From NCBI RefSeq assembly GCF_900215375.1, contig NZ_OBEF01000006.1, forward strand, positions 124,001-188,000: a stretch of 64,000 nucleotides of DNA. Direction: 5' to 3'. The notes beneath the pieces are model-generated. The model saw only the letters and a list, made by a program, of their open reading frames with translations, was not told where the DNA came from and ran no database searches. Position 1 is the first letter of the stretch, and each line of letters begins with the position of its first letter. The stretch is from Enterobacter sp. CC120223-11. Its GTDB lineage: Bacteria > Pseudomonadota > Gammaproteobacteria > Enterobacterales > Enterobacteriaceae. This document shows, piece by piece, positions 8,451 through 16,637 of the stretch. The translations under genes were made by a program, and so were the position numbers.

Positions 8451-9353
8451 ATGGCTACCTCACCAGTTCTTGAACTTCAAGCTCTAGCGTGCGATCCCGG
8501 CTCCGACATTTTATCTGTACTCATGAAAGCCAAGATGATTGCAGTGAAGCTCGGCCTAAGCGATTTGACCGAGTGGATTCAGCTCGAACTAAATGGCTAT
8601 CCCAGTTTTGACACAGTTCCTGAATACAGGAAAGGTCAATCGCAGTTAAAAGCATACAGCCCCCAACATCAAAGCTGGGTTCCACTTGTCGTTAATTTTA
8701 ATGACGCAGAACTGAATGCAATGGTTTCAACGTTTCACATCACAGAATCTATATCATCCGTTAAAAAGATGAATAACAAAGGAGAAAACCCCTTTCTTCC
8801 TTTACCGGATTGGATGGCGGATACGTTATATGCAGGCATCGGTCAAAAAACAGAAATCGTGTGGGTTATTAGTCCGGGAATTTTAGAACATGTAATAACT
8901 ACCGTCAGGAATAAAATCCTCGACTGGTCTTTAGATTTAGAATCAAAAGGCATTTTAGGAGAAGGATTGCAATTTTCACCAAGAGAAAAAGAGGTAGCAC
9001 CAATGACTGTTCATAATGTGACCAACATACATGGCAACGTTAACAATGCTGGCGTTATAGGCTCTGGTAACGGGGACATTTCACAAAATAATACTGTCAA
9101 TGCTGGAGACTTCAACTCGCTTGAAAAGCAGCTCAAGGATTGGGGCGCTAATGATGAGGATATTAAGAACCTTCATCAAGCTATACAAGAATCACCAGCC
9201 CCAACTACCCCGGACAATTTCAGTGATAGCCTTGGAAAGTGGGTTGTAAATATGATTGGTAAAGCATACGCTGGCACATTAAACATTGCTGCCTCTGCTG
9301 CCCCCTCCCTACTGACTAACGCCATTTGCCACTACTACAACATTCCGGTTTGA
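8451..9353 (+). CDS. AbiTii-domain protein, candidate phage-defence effector
   Basis: A 300-residue protein. Residues about 5-190 look like the AbiTii domain found in predicted abortive-infection proteins (LSVLMKAKMIAVKLGL, EWIQLELNGY, W-V-P-L-V, then the KILDWSLDLESKGILGEG helix). A Gly/Asn-rich segment follows at about 188-220 (HNVTNIHGNVNNAGVIGSGNG), then a helical C-terminus with a small-residue segment near residues 270-290 (AYAGTLNIAASAAPSLL) that might enter a membrane. AAGG upstream gives a plausible SD. It stands between the integrase remnant and the HNH/HEPN pair. The domain call is from memory and needs a profile search. Confidence 0.7.
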   Translation: MATSPVLELQALACDPGSDILSVLMKAKMIAVKLGLSDLTEWIQLELNGYPSFDTVPEYRKGQSQLKAYSPQHQSWVPLVVNFNDAELNAMVSTFHITESISSVKKMNNKGENPFLPLPDWMADTLYAGIGQKTEIVWVISPGILEHVITTVRNKILDWSLDLESKGILGEGLQFSPREKEVAPMTVHNVTNIHGNVNNAGVIGSGNGDISQNNTVNAGDFNSLEKQLKDWGANDEDIKNLHQAIQESPAPTTPDNFSDSLGKWVVNMIGKAYAGTLNIAASAAPSLLTNAICHYYNIPV

Positions 9354-9373
9354 GCCATTACGTTACTATTTTA

Positions 9374-9392
9374 GCGGGGTTTATTACCCCGC
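9374..9392 (+). terminator. Stem-loop after the AbiTii gene
   Basis: GCGGGG and CCCCGC pair around a 7-base AT loop about 20 bp past the AbiTii stop. There is no T-run on the downstream side, so it is a weak or factor-assisted terminator. Confidence 0.45.
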
Positions 9393-9711
9393 GATTATGG
9401 ATATATAACGCCAACACCAACGTATTGCTTGCGATGGAGATTCAGGAGAGATTTAGCGTTTAAAGAGAAGAGTAACCCTAACCCACAGCCTCACGATCAG
9501 AACGCGAAATAGGGTCATAAACGCCACAGAGGAAGGCAAATCGATATACAGCCCGCCCAGCCTTCGGCTGGGAGAGGCGCACGGGGGAAGTTGAAGCCTT
9601 AACCGTCGAGGGAGGGGAAAATATAAGCGTGCAATTTTTCAAGCCGGGCATACGTTTTTTTAGAGGGCTGTAATGATTAGTGAAGGTGAACTTTTATTGT
9701 GCTTCTGAATC
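9393..9711. other. Intergenic stretch, phage-like debris
   Basis: About 320 bp without a supported gene. A perfect small hairpin CCCAGCC-TTC-GGCTGGG lies at 9556-9572 and might terminate transcripts from either side. No other structure was identified. Confidence 0.4.
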
Positions 9712-11097
9712 CTATTTACATTCGATTGAAGATGCTTTTTTATTCAAAAACAACTCCCACTTTCTTAGAAGCTTTTCTTTATCTAGATTCACTGAATGAT
9801 AACCAATTTTTTTTCCCTCAAATATTCTTGAATATATGCAGTCGACATTAAAATGAACAGTAAGTGTTTGAGGATTTATGCCAAGTTCGCCACTATCAAA
9901 CATCCTATGGCAATCGGAGGTTAGGAGTATGCCATTACTCGTGTCCATGTTGTGTGAAAAACTATAGTCCTCCAGATGGCAAGCTTGAAGAAGTGTTTGT
10001 GCTGACTGCCCTGTAACCGCACATTTACCTTTGAAATTCAGTTCCACTCTTCTACGGAAACTTTGCTGATCACTAATTCTTCGTAACTGGATAGTACGTT
10101 CGACATTACTTGAAATTAACTTTAAATCTATCCCCTCAAGAGAGGTTGGTTTTTTAACATATTTTTCTTTTTCAGGTAACGCCATTATATTAGCGAGTCG
10201 CTTCTGAACACGATAACCAACCGCGATCAAATTATAGAGAAATTCTTCAGATTGCTGCTGATTGCGTGCAACACAGAGGGCCTCAGTTTTGTTTTTCTTC
10301 CTCATAACGAGGAGATATGTAAGGGTATTAAAGTAATAACACTCTCCGGGAATAATTCTACTATCATAGTACTGCAATGCTAACTCACGACTTTTAGCTA
10401 TCTTATAAGCTTGCGAAACAGGCATTGTTCTAATTAAAACACTATACAATTCTTTGTTAAAGTAAAATTCTTTTGTTACTTCCTCCTTGACTGATGCAAA
10501 AGGAGATTTAACTTCATGCTTTTCTAAAGAAGTATTTTTATTTTTTGTTGTATCGGCTGGATTTATTTTAGTGTATGTGATACGAGAAAGAATGGCCATT
10601 CTCTCCAGTTCAGCTTTGGCTTCGATAGCAATCAATTCCTTGCGTATTCTATCTCGTTCAATAGACTCTTGGTTATAGGGTAAAAACTTGTTTTCTGATG
10701 AGGGTGGCACTGATTTATGAGGTGGCTTTGTTCTTTTAAATTGACGGAACTGAGCAGTGTCGACATTTACTTTAGCTAAGGTAACATCGACCTGGTTTTC
10801 ATTAATCAGAAAGGGTTTTCTAGCAACCTTTCCTTTGATTTTAATTTCATAATTTAAAGACCTCATCATCTCTAAAAGTTCTTGCTTCTTTTCTTTAGAA
10901 GTAATAGGGTTATTTACTATTTTGAGGTATTCATCTTTAACTCGAAGTAACTCATTTAATGTCATCGATTGCGCATAGGCTTTTCTTTTTAACTCCTTCG
11001 CTTGCTTACTTGAGTTAACAATATTAGAAATAGAGTTTTCAGGCCCGATTTTATCTACAGCCTGCAACAAGGCATCTGCTAGTATATTATTTTTCAT
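9712..11097 (-). CDS. HNH endonuclease with uncharacterised helical N-terminus
   Basis: A 461-residue protein. The C-terminal ~85 residues form an HNH_2-type nuclease: a Cys-containing KGKCAVTGQ turn, QACHLEDYS (first His), DTSNGILL (Asn) and DCHRMFDSG (second His). This arrangement is typical of restriction-type and defence HNH nucleases. The first ~370 residues are helical, Lys/Glu-rich and unrecognised, presumably for target sensing or partner binding. The ATG follows AGGGGAGGG about 11 bases upstream. It is 61 bp downstream of the HEPN-motif gene on the same strand, so the two may be one operon. The DNA is markedly AT-rich, suggesting recent acquisition. Confidence 0.8.
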   Translation of the reverse strand: MKNNILADALLQAVDKIGPENSISNIVNSSKQAKELKRKAYAQSMTLNELLRVKDEYLKIVNNPITSKEKKQELLEMMRSLNYEIKIKGKVARKPFLINENQVDVTLAKVNVDTAQFRQFKRTKPPHKSVPPSSENKFLPYNQESIERDRIRKELIAIEAKAELERMAILSRITYTKINPADTTKNKNTSLEKHEVKSPFASVKEEVTKEFYFNKELYSVLIRTMPVSQAYKIAKSRELALQYYDSRIIPGECYYFNTLTYLLVMRKKNKTEALCVARNQQQSEEFLYNLIAVGYRVQKRLANIMALPEKEKYVKKPTSLEGIDLKLISSNVERTIQLRRISDQQSFRRRVELNFKGKCAVTGQSAQTLLQACHLEDYSFSHNMDTSNGILLTSDCHRMFDSGELGINPQTLTVHFNVDCIYSRIFEGKKIGYHSVNLDKEKLLRKWELFLNKKASSIECK

Positions 11098-11158
11098 TGG
11101 TAGTTTGCCCTCCCCTTGACATTCCGCACATTATAAAATAATCAATTAAGAGTATAAG

Positions 11159-12076
11159 CTAATAATTTTCGCGGACAACCTGGTCATACCGCTCAATAAA
11201 AGTTATTATTTTCTCGCCATCATACGTTGCTAACCATTTATCCATAGCACTTTCAAATAACGGTATAAAATCTAAATAATTAAAAAATACTATCCCATCA
11301 TGCTCTCTTGTGGGTGTACTGACTGGGCCAATACTATAGCTTATACGTCTTTCAACACCCTGTATTACTTTACGGGAGTTGAGGTTTGTCATATGAAGAA
11401 GTGAATGCCTTAACTCATAAAGCTCGTTTGATGTTATTTTTAGCGTCGATAGCTCACAATATTTATCAAGCCAAACTGGAAAGGCTTTATTTACATCACC
11501 AAATTCTAAAAAAGCCACAGTGTCGATAAATGACATTAACAATTTAATACTTGAAAGATAATGTTTATTATTAAAAAGAAGATGTATCGCTTTGACATGA
11601 TCATCTACTAACAAATCTTTAATGTAAAAACGCCCATTAACTATGTATTTATCTAAATAGTCAGGCATATCTCTCACTCCCGGTATTGAATTAGAGGGAA
11701 AGTCATCTCTTCTTAGTTCTTTATTGACGTCAATATTTCCATCCACCTTTATTTGTCCATTAACAACAGCAGTACATATAACTAATGGATTATCTGTTGC
11801 CCTTTTGGCTTGCAGGGCAAGCTCATAAACTAACGTCGCAATTCCTCTTCTAGCTAAAGCCATGTAACGCCCCACAGATAAGGTTTTATTAGTTCCAAGG
11901 CACTGTGGACTGACGTCAAAGTATTCACACGAGCATAAGTCAGAATTAATATTCTTTTTCAAGAAAGAAAGTTTCTCATCATCGCTCCCCGATAAATTAT
12001 GAGTAGCGATTCCTACATGGCTGATAGATTTACCATCGGAGGAGAAGTAAAATAAATTATAGACTTCCTCTAACAT
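11159..12076 (-). CDS. HEPN-motif protein, putative defence ribonuclease
   Basis: A 305-residue protein without a family name I can give. The segment LYELRHSLLHM (R223 to H228) matches the R-[N/D/H]-x3-H active-site pattern of HEPN ribonucleases and is preceded by helices (SIKLLMSFIDTVAFLEFG and following), as in the four-helix HEPN fold. The N-terminal ~200 residues are of unknown fold. HEPN RNases are common toxins in phage-defence and toxin-antitoxin systems. The gene is upstream of, and codirectional with, the HNH nuclease gene, in equally AT-rich DNA. The HEPN call rests on one motif plus its helical context, so it is moderately supported. Confidence 0.6.
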   Translation of the reverse strand: MLEEVYNLFYFSSDGKSISHVGIATHNLSGSDDEKLSFLKKNINSDLCSCEYFDVSPQCLGTNKTLSVGRYMALARRGIATLVYELALQAKRATDNPLVICTAVVNGQIKVDGNIDVNKELRRDDFPSNSIPGVRDMPDYLDKYIVNGRFYIKDLLVDDHVKAIHLLFNNKHYLSSIKLLMSFIDTVAFLEFGDVNKAFPVWLDKYCELSTLKITSNELYELRHSLLHMTNLNSRKVIQGVERRISYSIGPVSTPTREHDGIVFFNYLDFIPLFESAMDKWLATYDGEKIITFIERYDQVVRENY

Positions 12077-12141
12077 GTTTTGTCCTCTTCACCGGTTAAC
12101 CCGTACGTTGAACCAGCCTTGTGAATTAGAACAATATAAGT

Positions 12142-12175
12142 CATAAAGCCCCGTTGGGGGTATAGCAACAAGCGG
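12142..12175 (+). repeat. Right copy of imperfect direct repeat
   Basis: Same-orientation partner of 5718-5750, starting CATAAAGCCCCGTTGG and ending GCGGA, with one extra C and six mismatches. It also contains a small CCCC-GTT-GGGG stem. Confidence 0.4.
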
Positions 12176-12296
12176 AGCCTATGGCAACTACATCACAGTT
12201 ATGTCAGTTGGTGAGGCTTATCAGGATGACCATGTACCCAAGGGGAGCGAGGCCGAACCGCTGGCAGAGCTTGCATATGGTCTGCAAGTACCGTGA
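12147..12296 (+). pseudogene. Gene remnant A, C-terminal fragment of unknown protein
   Basis: An open frame with no start encodes about 49 residues of protein-like sequence (GNYITVMSVGEAY, then PKGSEAEPLAELAYGLQVP) and ends at TGA 12294-12296. Composition and codon choice look coding, but the upstream part is missing. I do not recognise the parent gene; a phage or plasmid protein is likely given the island setting. Confidence 0.35.
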
Positions 12297-12367
12297 CCAC
12301 CATAAACCTGTTTATCCCTCGCGACGGCGACAGAACGGGGGCATCGGGCTAAAATGCGCTTCACTAA

Positions 12368-12460
12368 AAGTTTTTGGGATTGTTTAGAGACGGTGGCTAC
12401 GTCATAGCTTTCAAGTTGAGTCAGTACGTGTTTGACGCCTGGAACTACACGCCGCTATAA
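12368..12460 (+). pseudogene. Gene remnant B, C-terminal fragment of unknown protein
   Basis: A 30-codon open stretch (FRDGGYVIAFKLSQYVFDAW, then NYTPL) ends at TAA 12458-12460. It has no start codon or SD and reads like the tail of a folded protein. With remnant A it marks this interval between the HEPN gene and leuX as decayed accessory DNA. Confidence 0.35.
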
Positions 12461-12586
12461 GTTAACATCCCAATTACCACTATCAACCACAGCGGCTTTT
12501 TCAAGGGACATAACAGAGCATTTCTTACAGGCAAAATGGACAGATTCTATTGTCTAACTAGCTGTATTGTAAGTAATTTAGTGACT

Positions 12587-12671
12587 TGGTGCCGAAGGCC
12601 GGACTCGAACCGGCACGTATTTCTACGGTTGATTTTGAATCAACTGCGTCTACCGATTTCGCCACTCCGGC
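12587..12671 (-). tRNA. leuX: tRNA-Leu (anticodon CAA)
   Basis: An 85-nt class II tRNA read on the minus strand. The acceptor stem GCCGGAG pairs with CTTCGGC (one G-U pair), followed by A and encoded CCA. The anticodon arm is GTTGA-TTCAAAA-TCAAC with anticodon CAA, and the T arm contains GGTTCGAGTCC. It matches E. coli leuX almost base for base. leuX is a classic island integration site; its 3' end here faces the accessory region to the left, and ahr lies on the other side as in E. coli. Confidence 0.97.
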
Positions 12672-12914
12672 ACGGAAGGGATACGCTGATAGCGGGTGGC
12701 ATTATACCCGTTGCATAGCCCTGCGCAAGCCTTGCCCGGCGTAAGCCCTTCTGAACGACGAAAAAATCGTCACCCCTCACACCTTCCCTGCCTTTCTGGA
12801 ACCGTGCTCGCAAAATGCCGCAACGTGACCGCGGCGGTTTACATTTTTTGTGCGTTGTTATCTGATCCCGTTACTTGTTTCGCTAATCACCATCCGAACC
12901 AATCAGGACAACGT

Positions 12915-13928
12915 ATGCGGTTTTATCAGGTCGATCCCGTGCTGGAGAACTACTGGCGCGGCATCATCCTTTTTGGCAAAAATGTCGCATCCTACAAGTT
13001 TGCGCTGGCGAGCGCGCTGTATGACCTGAAGCGCGACAGCAGCGATCTGATTCTGCTTGAAGATCTCGCCGTACCGTTCAGCGAGCATCTTTGCCGCCAT
13101 CTTCAGCATGCGCCAAAGCAAATCACGTCAAAGAATAGCCAGTATCTCGCGGCCTGCGCGCAGTTTAATGCGAATGAAATCACGCCGGATGAACTTCGCG
13201 CGATCACAGTACGGCGTGGCTTCAATAATGTGATTGATGCATTTCATATCGTGAACAACGGTGAGATTGAGAAGCGCTTTTTCATCGACGAACGCAAGAC
13301 GCACAAGGGCATTCGCCTGACCGAGAACTTCCATCATCTGACTGAGCGTCCGCAGTTCCGCAACCTTATTCATGAAACGGATGCCCGCTGGAACCTGGTT
13401 GAACAGGCCTGGGCGATGGGGGTTTCACGCAATCTGATTGCCGTGGAATACGGTGAAGACGACCAGCAGCTCTTCAGCATTCACAACGATCGTCGGGTGG
13501 CTATCGCCAGCTGTCGGGACAGCCTTAACGGCTATCAGAAAGGGCACTGTTTCTACTGCTATGCGCCCATCAGCCTTGACGCGGGGCATGAAGGCCTCGC
13601 CGATGTCGATCATTTCATTCCCTGGATGGCACGTAAGAGCGTGGAAAACATCAACGGCGTCTGGAACCTGGTGCTGGCCTGCAAGGGCTGTAATCGTGGC
13701 AAGCAGGGCAAATTTGCCCACGTGCCATCGCTGAATCTATTGAAACGGCTGCACTCCCGGAATGAATACTTTATTAACAGCCACCTGCCGCTGCGTGAAA
13801 CGCTGATCCGCCAGACTGGAAAAACGGAAGCGCAGAGAAGTGACTTTCTCAACAAGGTCTGGAACACTGCGCAGCAGACGCTCATTCACCAGTGGGAGCC
13901 GCAGGCTGCCGGGCCGGATATATTCTGA
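12915..13928 (+). CDS. HNH endonuclease
   Basis: A 337-residue protein starting MRFYQVDPVLENYW. The ATG at 12915 has AGGAC upstream; a longer frame back to 12696 overlaps the leuX promoter area and is rejected. The N-terminal ~200 residues are unrecognised. At about residues 211-260 there is a zinc-stabilised HNH domain: CFYC, VDHFIPW (catalytic His), the Asn of NGVWNLVLA, and CKGCNRGK. Such nucleases cut DNA in defence or repair settings. Its stop overlaps the following methyltransferase start by one base (TGATG), so the two are translated together. Whether they form a restriction-modification-like unit is open. Confidence 0.82.
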   Translation: MRFYQVDPVLENYWRGIILFGKNVASYKFALASALYDLKRDSSDLILLEDLAVPFSEHLCRHLQHAPKQITSKNSQYLAACAQFNANEITPDELRAITVRRGFNNVIDAFHIVNNGEIEKRFFIDERKTHKGIRLTENFHHLTERPQFRNLIHETDARWNLVEQAWAMGVSRNLIAVEYGEDDQQLFSIHNDRRVAIASCRDSLNGYQKGHCFYCYAPISLDAGHEGLADVDHFIPWMARKSVENINGVWNLVLACKGCNRGKQGKFAHVPSLNLLKRLHSRNEYFINSHLPLRETLIRQTGKTEAQRSDFLNKVWNTAQQTLIHQWEPQAAGPDIF

Positions 13929-14506
13929 TGACCATCCCGTTTTATCAGCAGAATGCTGAAGACTTTTTTAACGCCACCGTCGGGGTGGATATGGCGTCGC
14001 TCTATGCGCCTTTTCTGGAACGGGTTGGGCCGCAAGGGAAAATCCTCGATGCCGGATGCGGTTCAGGGCGCGACAGCAAAGCCTTTAAGGCGCTGGGTTA
14101 TGACGTGGAAGCGTTCGACGCCACGCCGGAGATGGTCGCCCTTGCGTCAGAGTATGCAGGCATTGCCGCCCGCCAGTTCACGTTTGCCGAACTGGATGAG
14201 CGCGAGCGCTACGACGGCATCTGGTGCTGCGCGTCGCTACTGCATGTTGCTGTGGCAGAATTGCCCGATGCCATGCAGCGCCTGGCTGCGGCACTGAAGC
14301 ACAGAGGAGCCTGGTATGTCTCTTTTAAATACGGGAGCGGAGAGCGCGAAAAAGACGGGCGGCATTTTACTGATCTCAATGAGAAAGCGCTTGAGGCGCT
14401 GGTGAGCCAGTTGCCTGATATTGAAGTTGTTGCAATGTGGCAGACGCAGGACAAGCGGCCGGAGAGAAGTGAGACCTGGCTGAATGCGTTGATGCGTAAG
14501 CGCTGA
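13928..14506 (+). CDS. Class I SAM-dependent methyltransferase
   Basis: A 192-residue methyltransferase starting MTIPFYQQNAEDFF. The SAM-binding motif I is ILDAGCGSGRDSKAF, with the acidic motif II residue in VEAFDATPEM and motif IV near YDGIWCCASLLH. There is no (N/D/S)PP(Y/F) tetrad, so it resembles small-molecule methyltransferases (TehB/UbiG type) rather than DNA adenine methylases. It starts on the last base of the HNH stop codon. An upstream in-frame start at 13892 is inside the HNH gene and is less likely. Substrate unknown. Confidence 0.85.
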   Translation: MTIPFYQQNAEDFFNATVGVDMASLYAPFLERVGPQGKILDAGCGSGRDSKAFKALGYDVEAFDATPEMVALASEYAGIAARQFTFAELDERERYDGIWCCASLLHVAVAELPDAMQRLAAALKHRGAWYVSFKYGSGEREKDGRHFTDLNEKALEALVSQLPDIEVVAMWQTQDKRPERSETWLNALMRKR

Positions 14507-14511
14507 TTTTC

Positions 14512-14653
14512 CCTCACCCCAACCCTCTCCCCATAGGACGAGTGAGCTAAAGACAGCTCCGAATTTTCTTCCCCTCAGAGTAACAAGGGGTTAAACATAG
14601 TCCCGAATTCTCCCCCTCTCCCTGACCCTCTCCCCAGAGAGAGGGAAAACACT
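14512..14653. repeat. CCCTCACCC/CCCTCTCCC intergenic repeat, copy 1
   Basis: Two runs of the form CCCTCACCCCAACCCTCTCC and CCCTCTCCCTGACCCTCTCC flank a less conserved core, with a partial GAGAGAGGG complement at the end. Related elements lie at 27913-28045, 50153-50187 and 54604-54716. All are intergenic, as expected for REP-like sequences. Confidence 0.65.
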
Positions 14654-14768
14654 CCACTCACCCGCCACGCACCATCCAACAAATCACAATTTCCCGCCCC
14701 GTTCTGCCAAGCGCCGCCCGGTGCCATGCTCTACACTTCCTGTTCAACACCATAGTGAGGGAAGTGCG

Positions 14769-15788
14769 ATGTCCATCATAAAAAGTTACGCCGCGAAGCA
14801 GGCGGGGGCAGACCTGGAAGTGTGGGAATATGACGCGGGCGAACTGCTGCCGGAAGACGTTGAAGTTCAGGTGGATTACTGCGGCATTTGCCATTCAGAC
14901 CTGTCGATGATCGACAACGAATGGGGCATGTCGAGCTATCCGCTGGTTGCAGGGCACGAGATTATCGGTCATGTGGCAGCTCTCGGTTCTGCAGCGCAAA
15001 GCAAAGGCCTGAAAGTGGGCCAGCGCGTGGGCGTGGGCTGGACGGCACGTAGCTGCGGGCACTGCGATGCCTGCATCAGCGGCAATCAGATCAACTGCCT
15101 GGAAGGCTCGCTGCCCACCATCATGAACCGCGGCGGCTTTGCCGATAAGCTGCGCGCCGACTGGCAGTGGGTCATTCCGCTGCCGGAAAGCATCGACATC
15201 GAATCCGCAGGCCCGCTGCTGTGCGGTGGCATTACGGTGTTCAAACCGCTGCTGATTAACAACGTCACCGCCACCAGCCGTGTGGGCGTGATCGGTATCG
15301 GCGGTCTGGGGCATATTGCCATCAAGCTGCTGCGTGCCATGGGTGCGGAAGTCACAGCATTCAGCTCCAACCCAGCGAAAGAGAAAGAAGTGCTGGCGAT
15401 GGGGGCAGACCGCGTGGTCAACAGCCGCGATCCGGAAGCGCTAAAACAGCTTGCCGGGCAGTTCGACCTCATCATCAACACCGTAGCGGTCGATCTCGAC
15501 TGGCAGCCGTACTTCGAAGCGCTGGCCTACGGCGGCAACTTCCACACCGTCGGCGCGGTGATGAAGCCGTTGCAGGTGCCTGCGTTCACGCTTATCGGCG
15601 GCGACCGCAGCATCTCAGGCTCGGCGACGGGTAACCCGGCAGAGCTGCGTAAGCTGATGAAGTTTGCCGGGCGCGCGAAAGTGGCTCCAACAACGGAGCT
15701 GTTCCCGATGTCGAAAATCAACGACGCGCTGAAGCACGTGCGTGAAGGCAAGGCACGCTATCGCGTGGTGCTGAAGGCGGATTTTTGA
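14769..15788 (+). CDS. ahr: NADPH-dependent aldehyde reductase Ahr
   Basis: A 339-residue zinc-dependent alcohol dehydrogenase family member, the same length as E. coli Ahr (YjgB). It reduces a broad range of aldehydes with NADPH. Catalytic zinc ligands appear in DYCGICHSD and GHE, structural zinc cysteines in the C-G-H-C-D-A-C cluster plus a fourth Cys, and the Rossmann motif is [12 protein letters not shown] at about residues 177-188. The ATG at 14769 follows GGAAG. As in E. coli, it lies next to leuX, though the HNH/methyltransferase pair is inserted between. A strong hairpin terminator follows. Confidence 0.95.
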   Translation: MSIIKSYAAKQAGADLEVWEYDAGELLPEDVEVQVDYCGICHSDLSMIDNEWGMSSYPLVAGHEIIGHVAALGSAAQSKGLKVGQRVGVGWTARSCGHCDACISGNQINCLEGSLPTIMNRGGFADKLRADWQWVIPLPESIDIESAGPLLCGGITVFKPLLINNVTATSRVGVIGIGGLGHIAIKLLRAMGAEVTAFSSNPAKEKEVLAMGADRVVNSRDPEALKQLAGQFDLIINTVAVDLDWQPYFEALAYGGNFHTVGAVMKPLQVPAFTLIGGDRSISGSATGNPAELRKLMKFAGRAKVAPTTELFPMSKINDALKHVREGKARYRVVLKADF

Positions 15789-15793
15789 TGTGA

Positions 15794-15822
15794 AAGAGGG
15801 CATCGTTTGATGCCCTCTTAAT
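15794..15822. terminator. Hairpin between convergent ahr and tabA
   Basis: AAGAGGGCATC pairs perfectly with GATGCCCTCTT around the loop GTTT. It can end transcripts from both convergent genes. Confidence 0.85.
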
Positions 15823-15850
15823 TGTCTTCCAGTAATAAGTGAGCACCTAC

Positions 15851-16330
<480 letters not shown>

Positions 16331-16444
16331 TCATTTTCACATTTTATACGCCGAATGCCCGTGCCATACCACCGTTTTTTTGTGGATATTTGCCCTGGCG
16401 CACCTTTCCGCAGGCAAACGATTTCCTTTCTGTGTATGAACCCC

Positions 16445-16472
16445 TTGATCGCCACAGCCAACTGCGTATAAT
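16445..16472 (+). promoter_or_regulatory. pyrBI promoter
   Basis: TTGATC (16445-16450) and TATAAT (16467-16472) with a 16-bp spacer lie 26 bp before the pyrL start. The position matches the attenuated E. coli pyrBI promoter. Confidence 0.75.
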
Positions 16473-16497
16473 GCCAGCCGTTTTGCCGGGAGGAAGC

Positions 16498-16635
16498 ATG
16501 GTCAACTGCGTACGACATTCTGTCTTACCGCGTCTGAAAACAGGCGCTGGCCTGCCGTTTTTCTCCCGTTGCATCCCCGAATTCAAGAAGCCCCTTTTTA
16601 AGGGGCTTTTTTTTTGCCCAGGCGTCAGGAGATAA
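16498..16635 (+). CDS. pyrL: pyrBI operon leader peptide PyrL
   Basis: A 45-residue leader peptide starting [14 protein letters not shown] and ending FFCPGVRR, like the E. coli 44-residue PyrL. Its reading frame runs through the attenuator hairpin and stops 2 bp before pyrB. When UTP is low, RNA polymerase pauses in the U-rich leader, the translating ribosome catches up and prevents the terminator from forming; when UTP is high, transcription stops. SD GGGAGGAAG precedes the ATG. Confidence 0.95.
   Translation: MVNCVRHSVLPRLKTGAGLPFFSRCIPEFKKPLFKGLFFCPGVRR
16588..16615 (+). terminator. pyrBI attenuator
   Basis: AAGCCCCTT-TTT-AAGGGGCTT followed by a run of T lies inside the pyrL coding sequence. 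It is a classical intrinsic terminator and the UTP-sensitive control point of the operon. Confidence 0.95.
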
Positions 16636-16637
16636 AC

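Noticed and set aside
12181..12387. 68-codon frame left of leuX
   Set aside because: Another frame of the same DNA reads much more protein-like (remnant A).
3980..12586. Second copy of the leuX 3' end as an island attachment site
   Set aside because: I looked for the TGGTGCCGAAGG-type end elsewhere in the accessory region and did not find it; it may lie outside the window.
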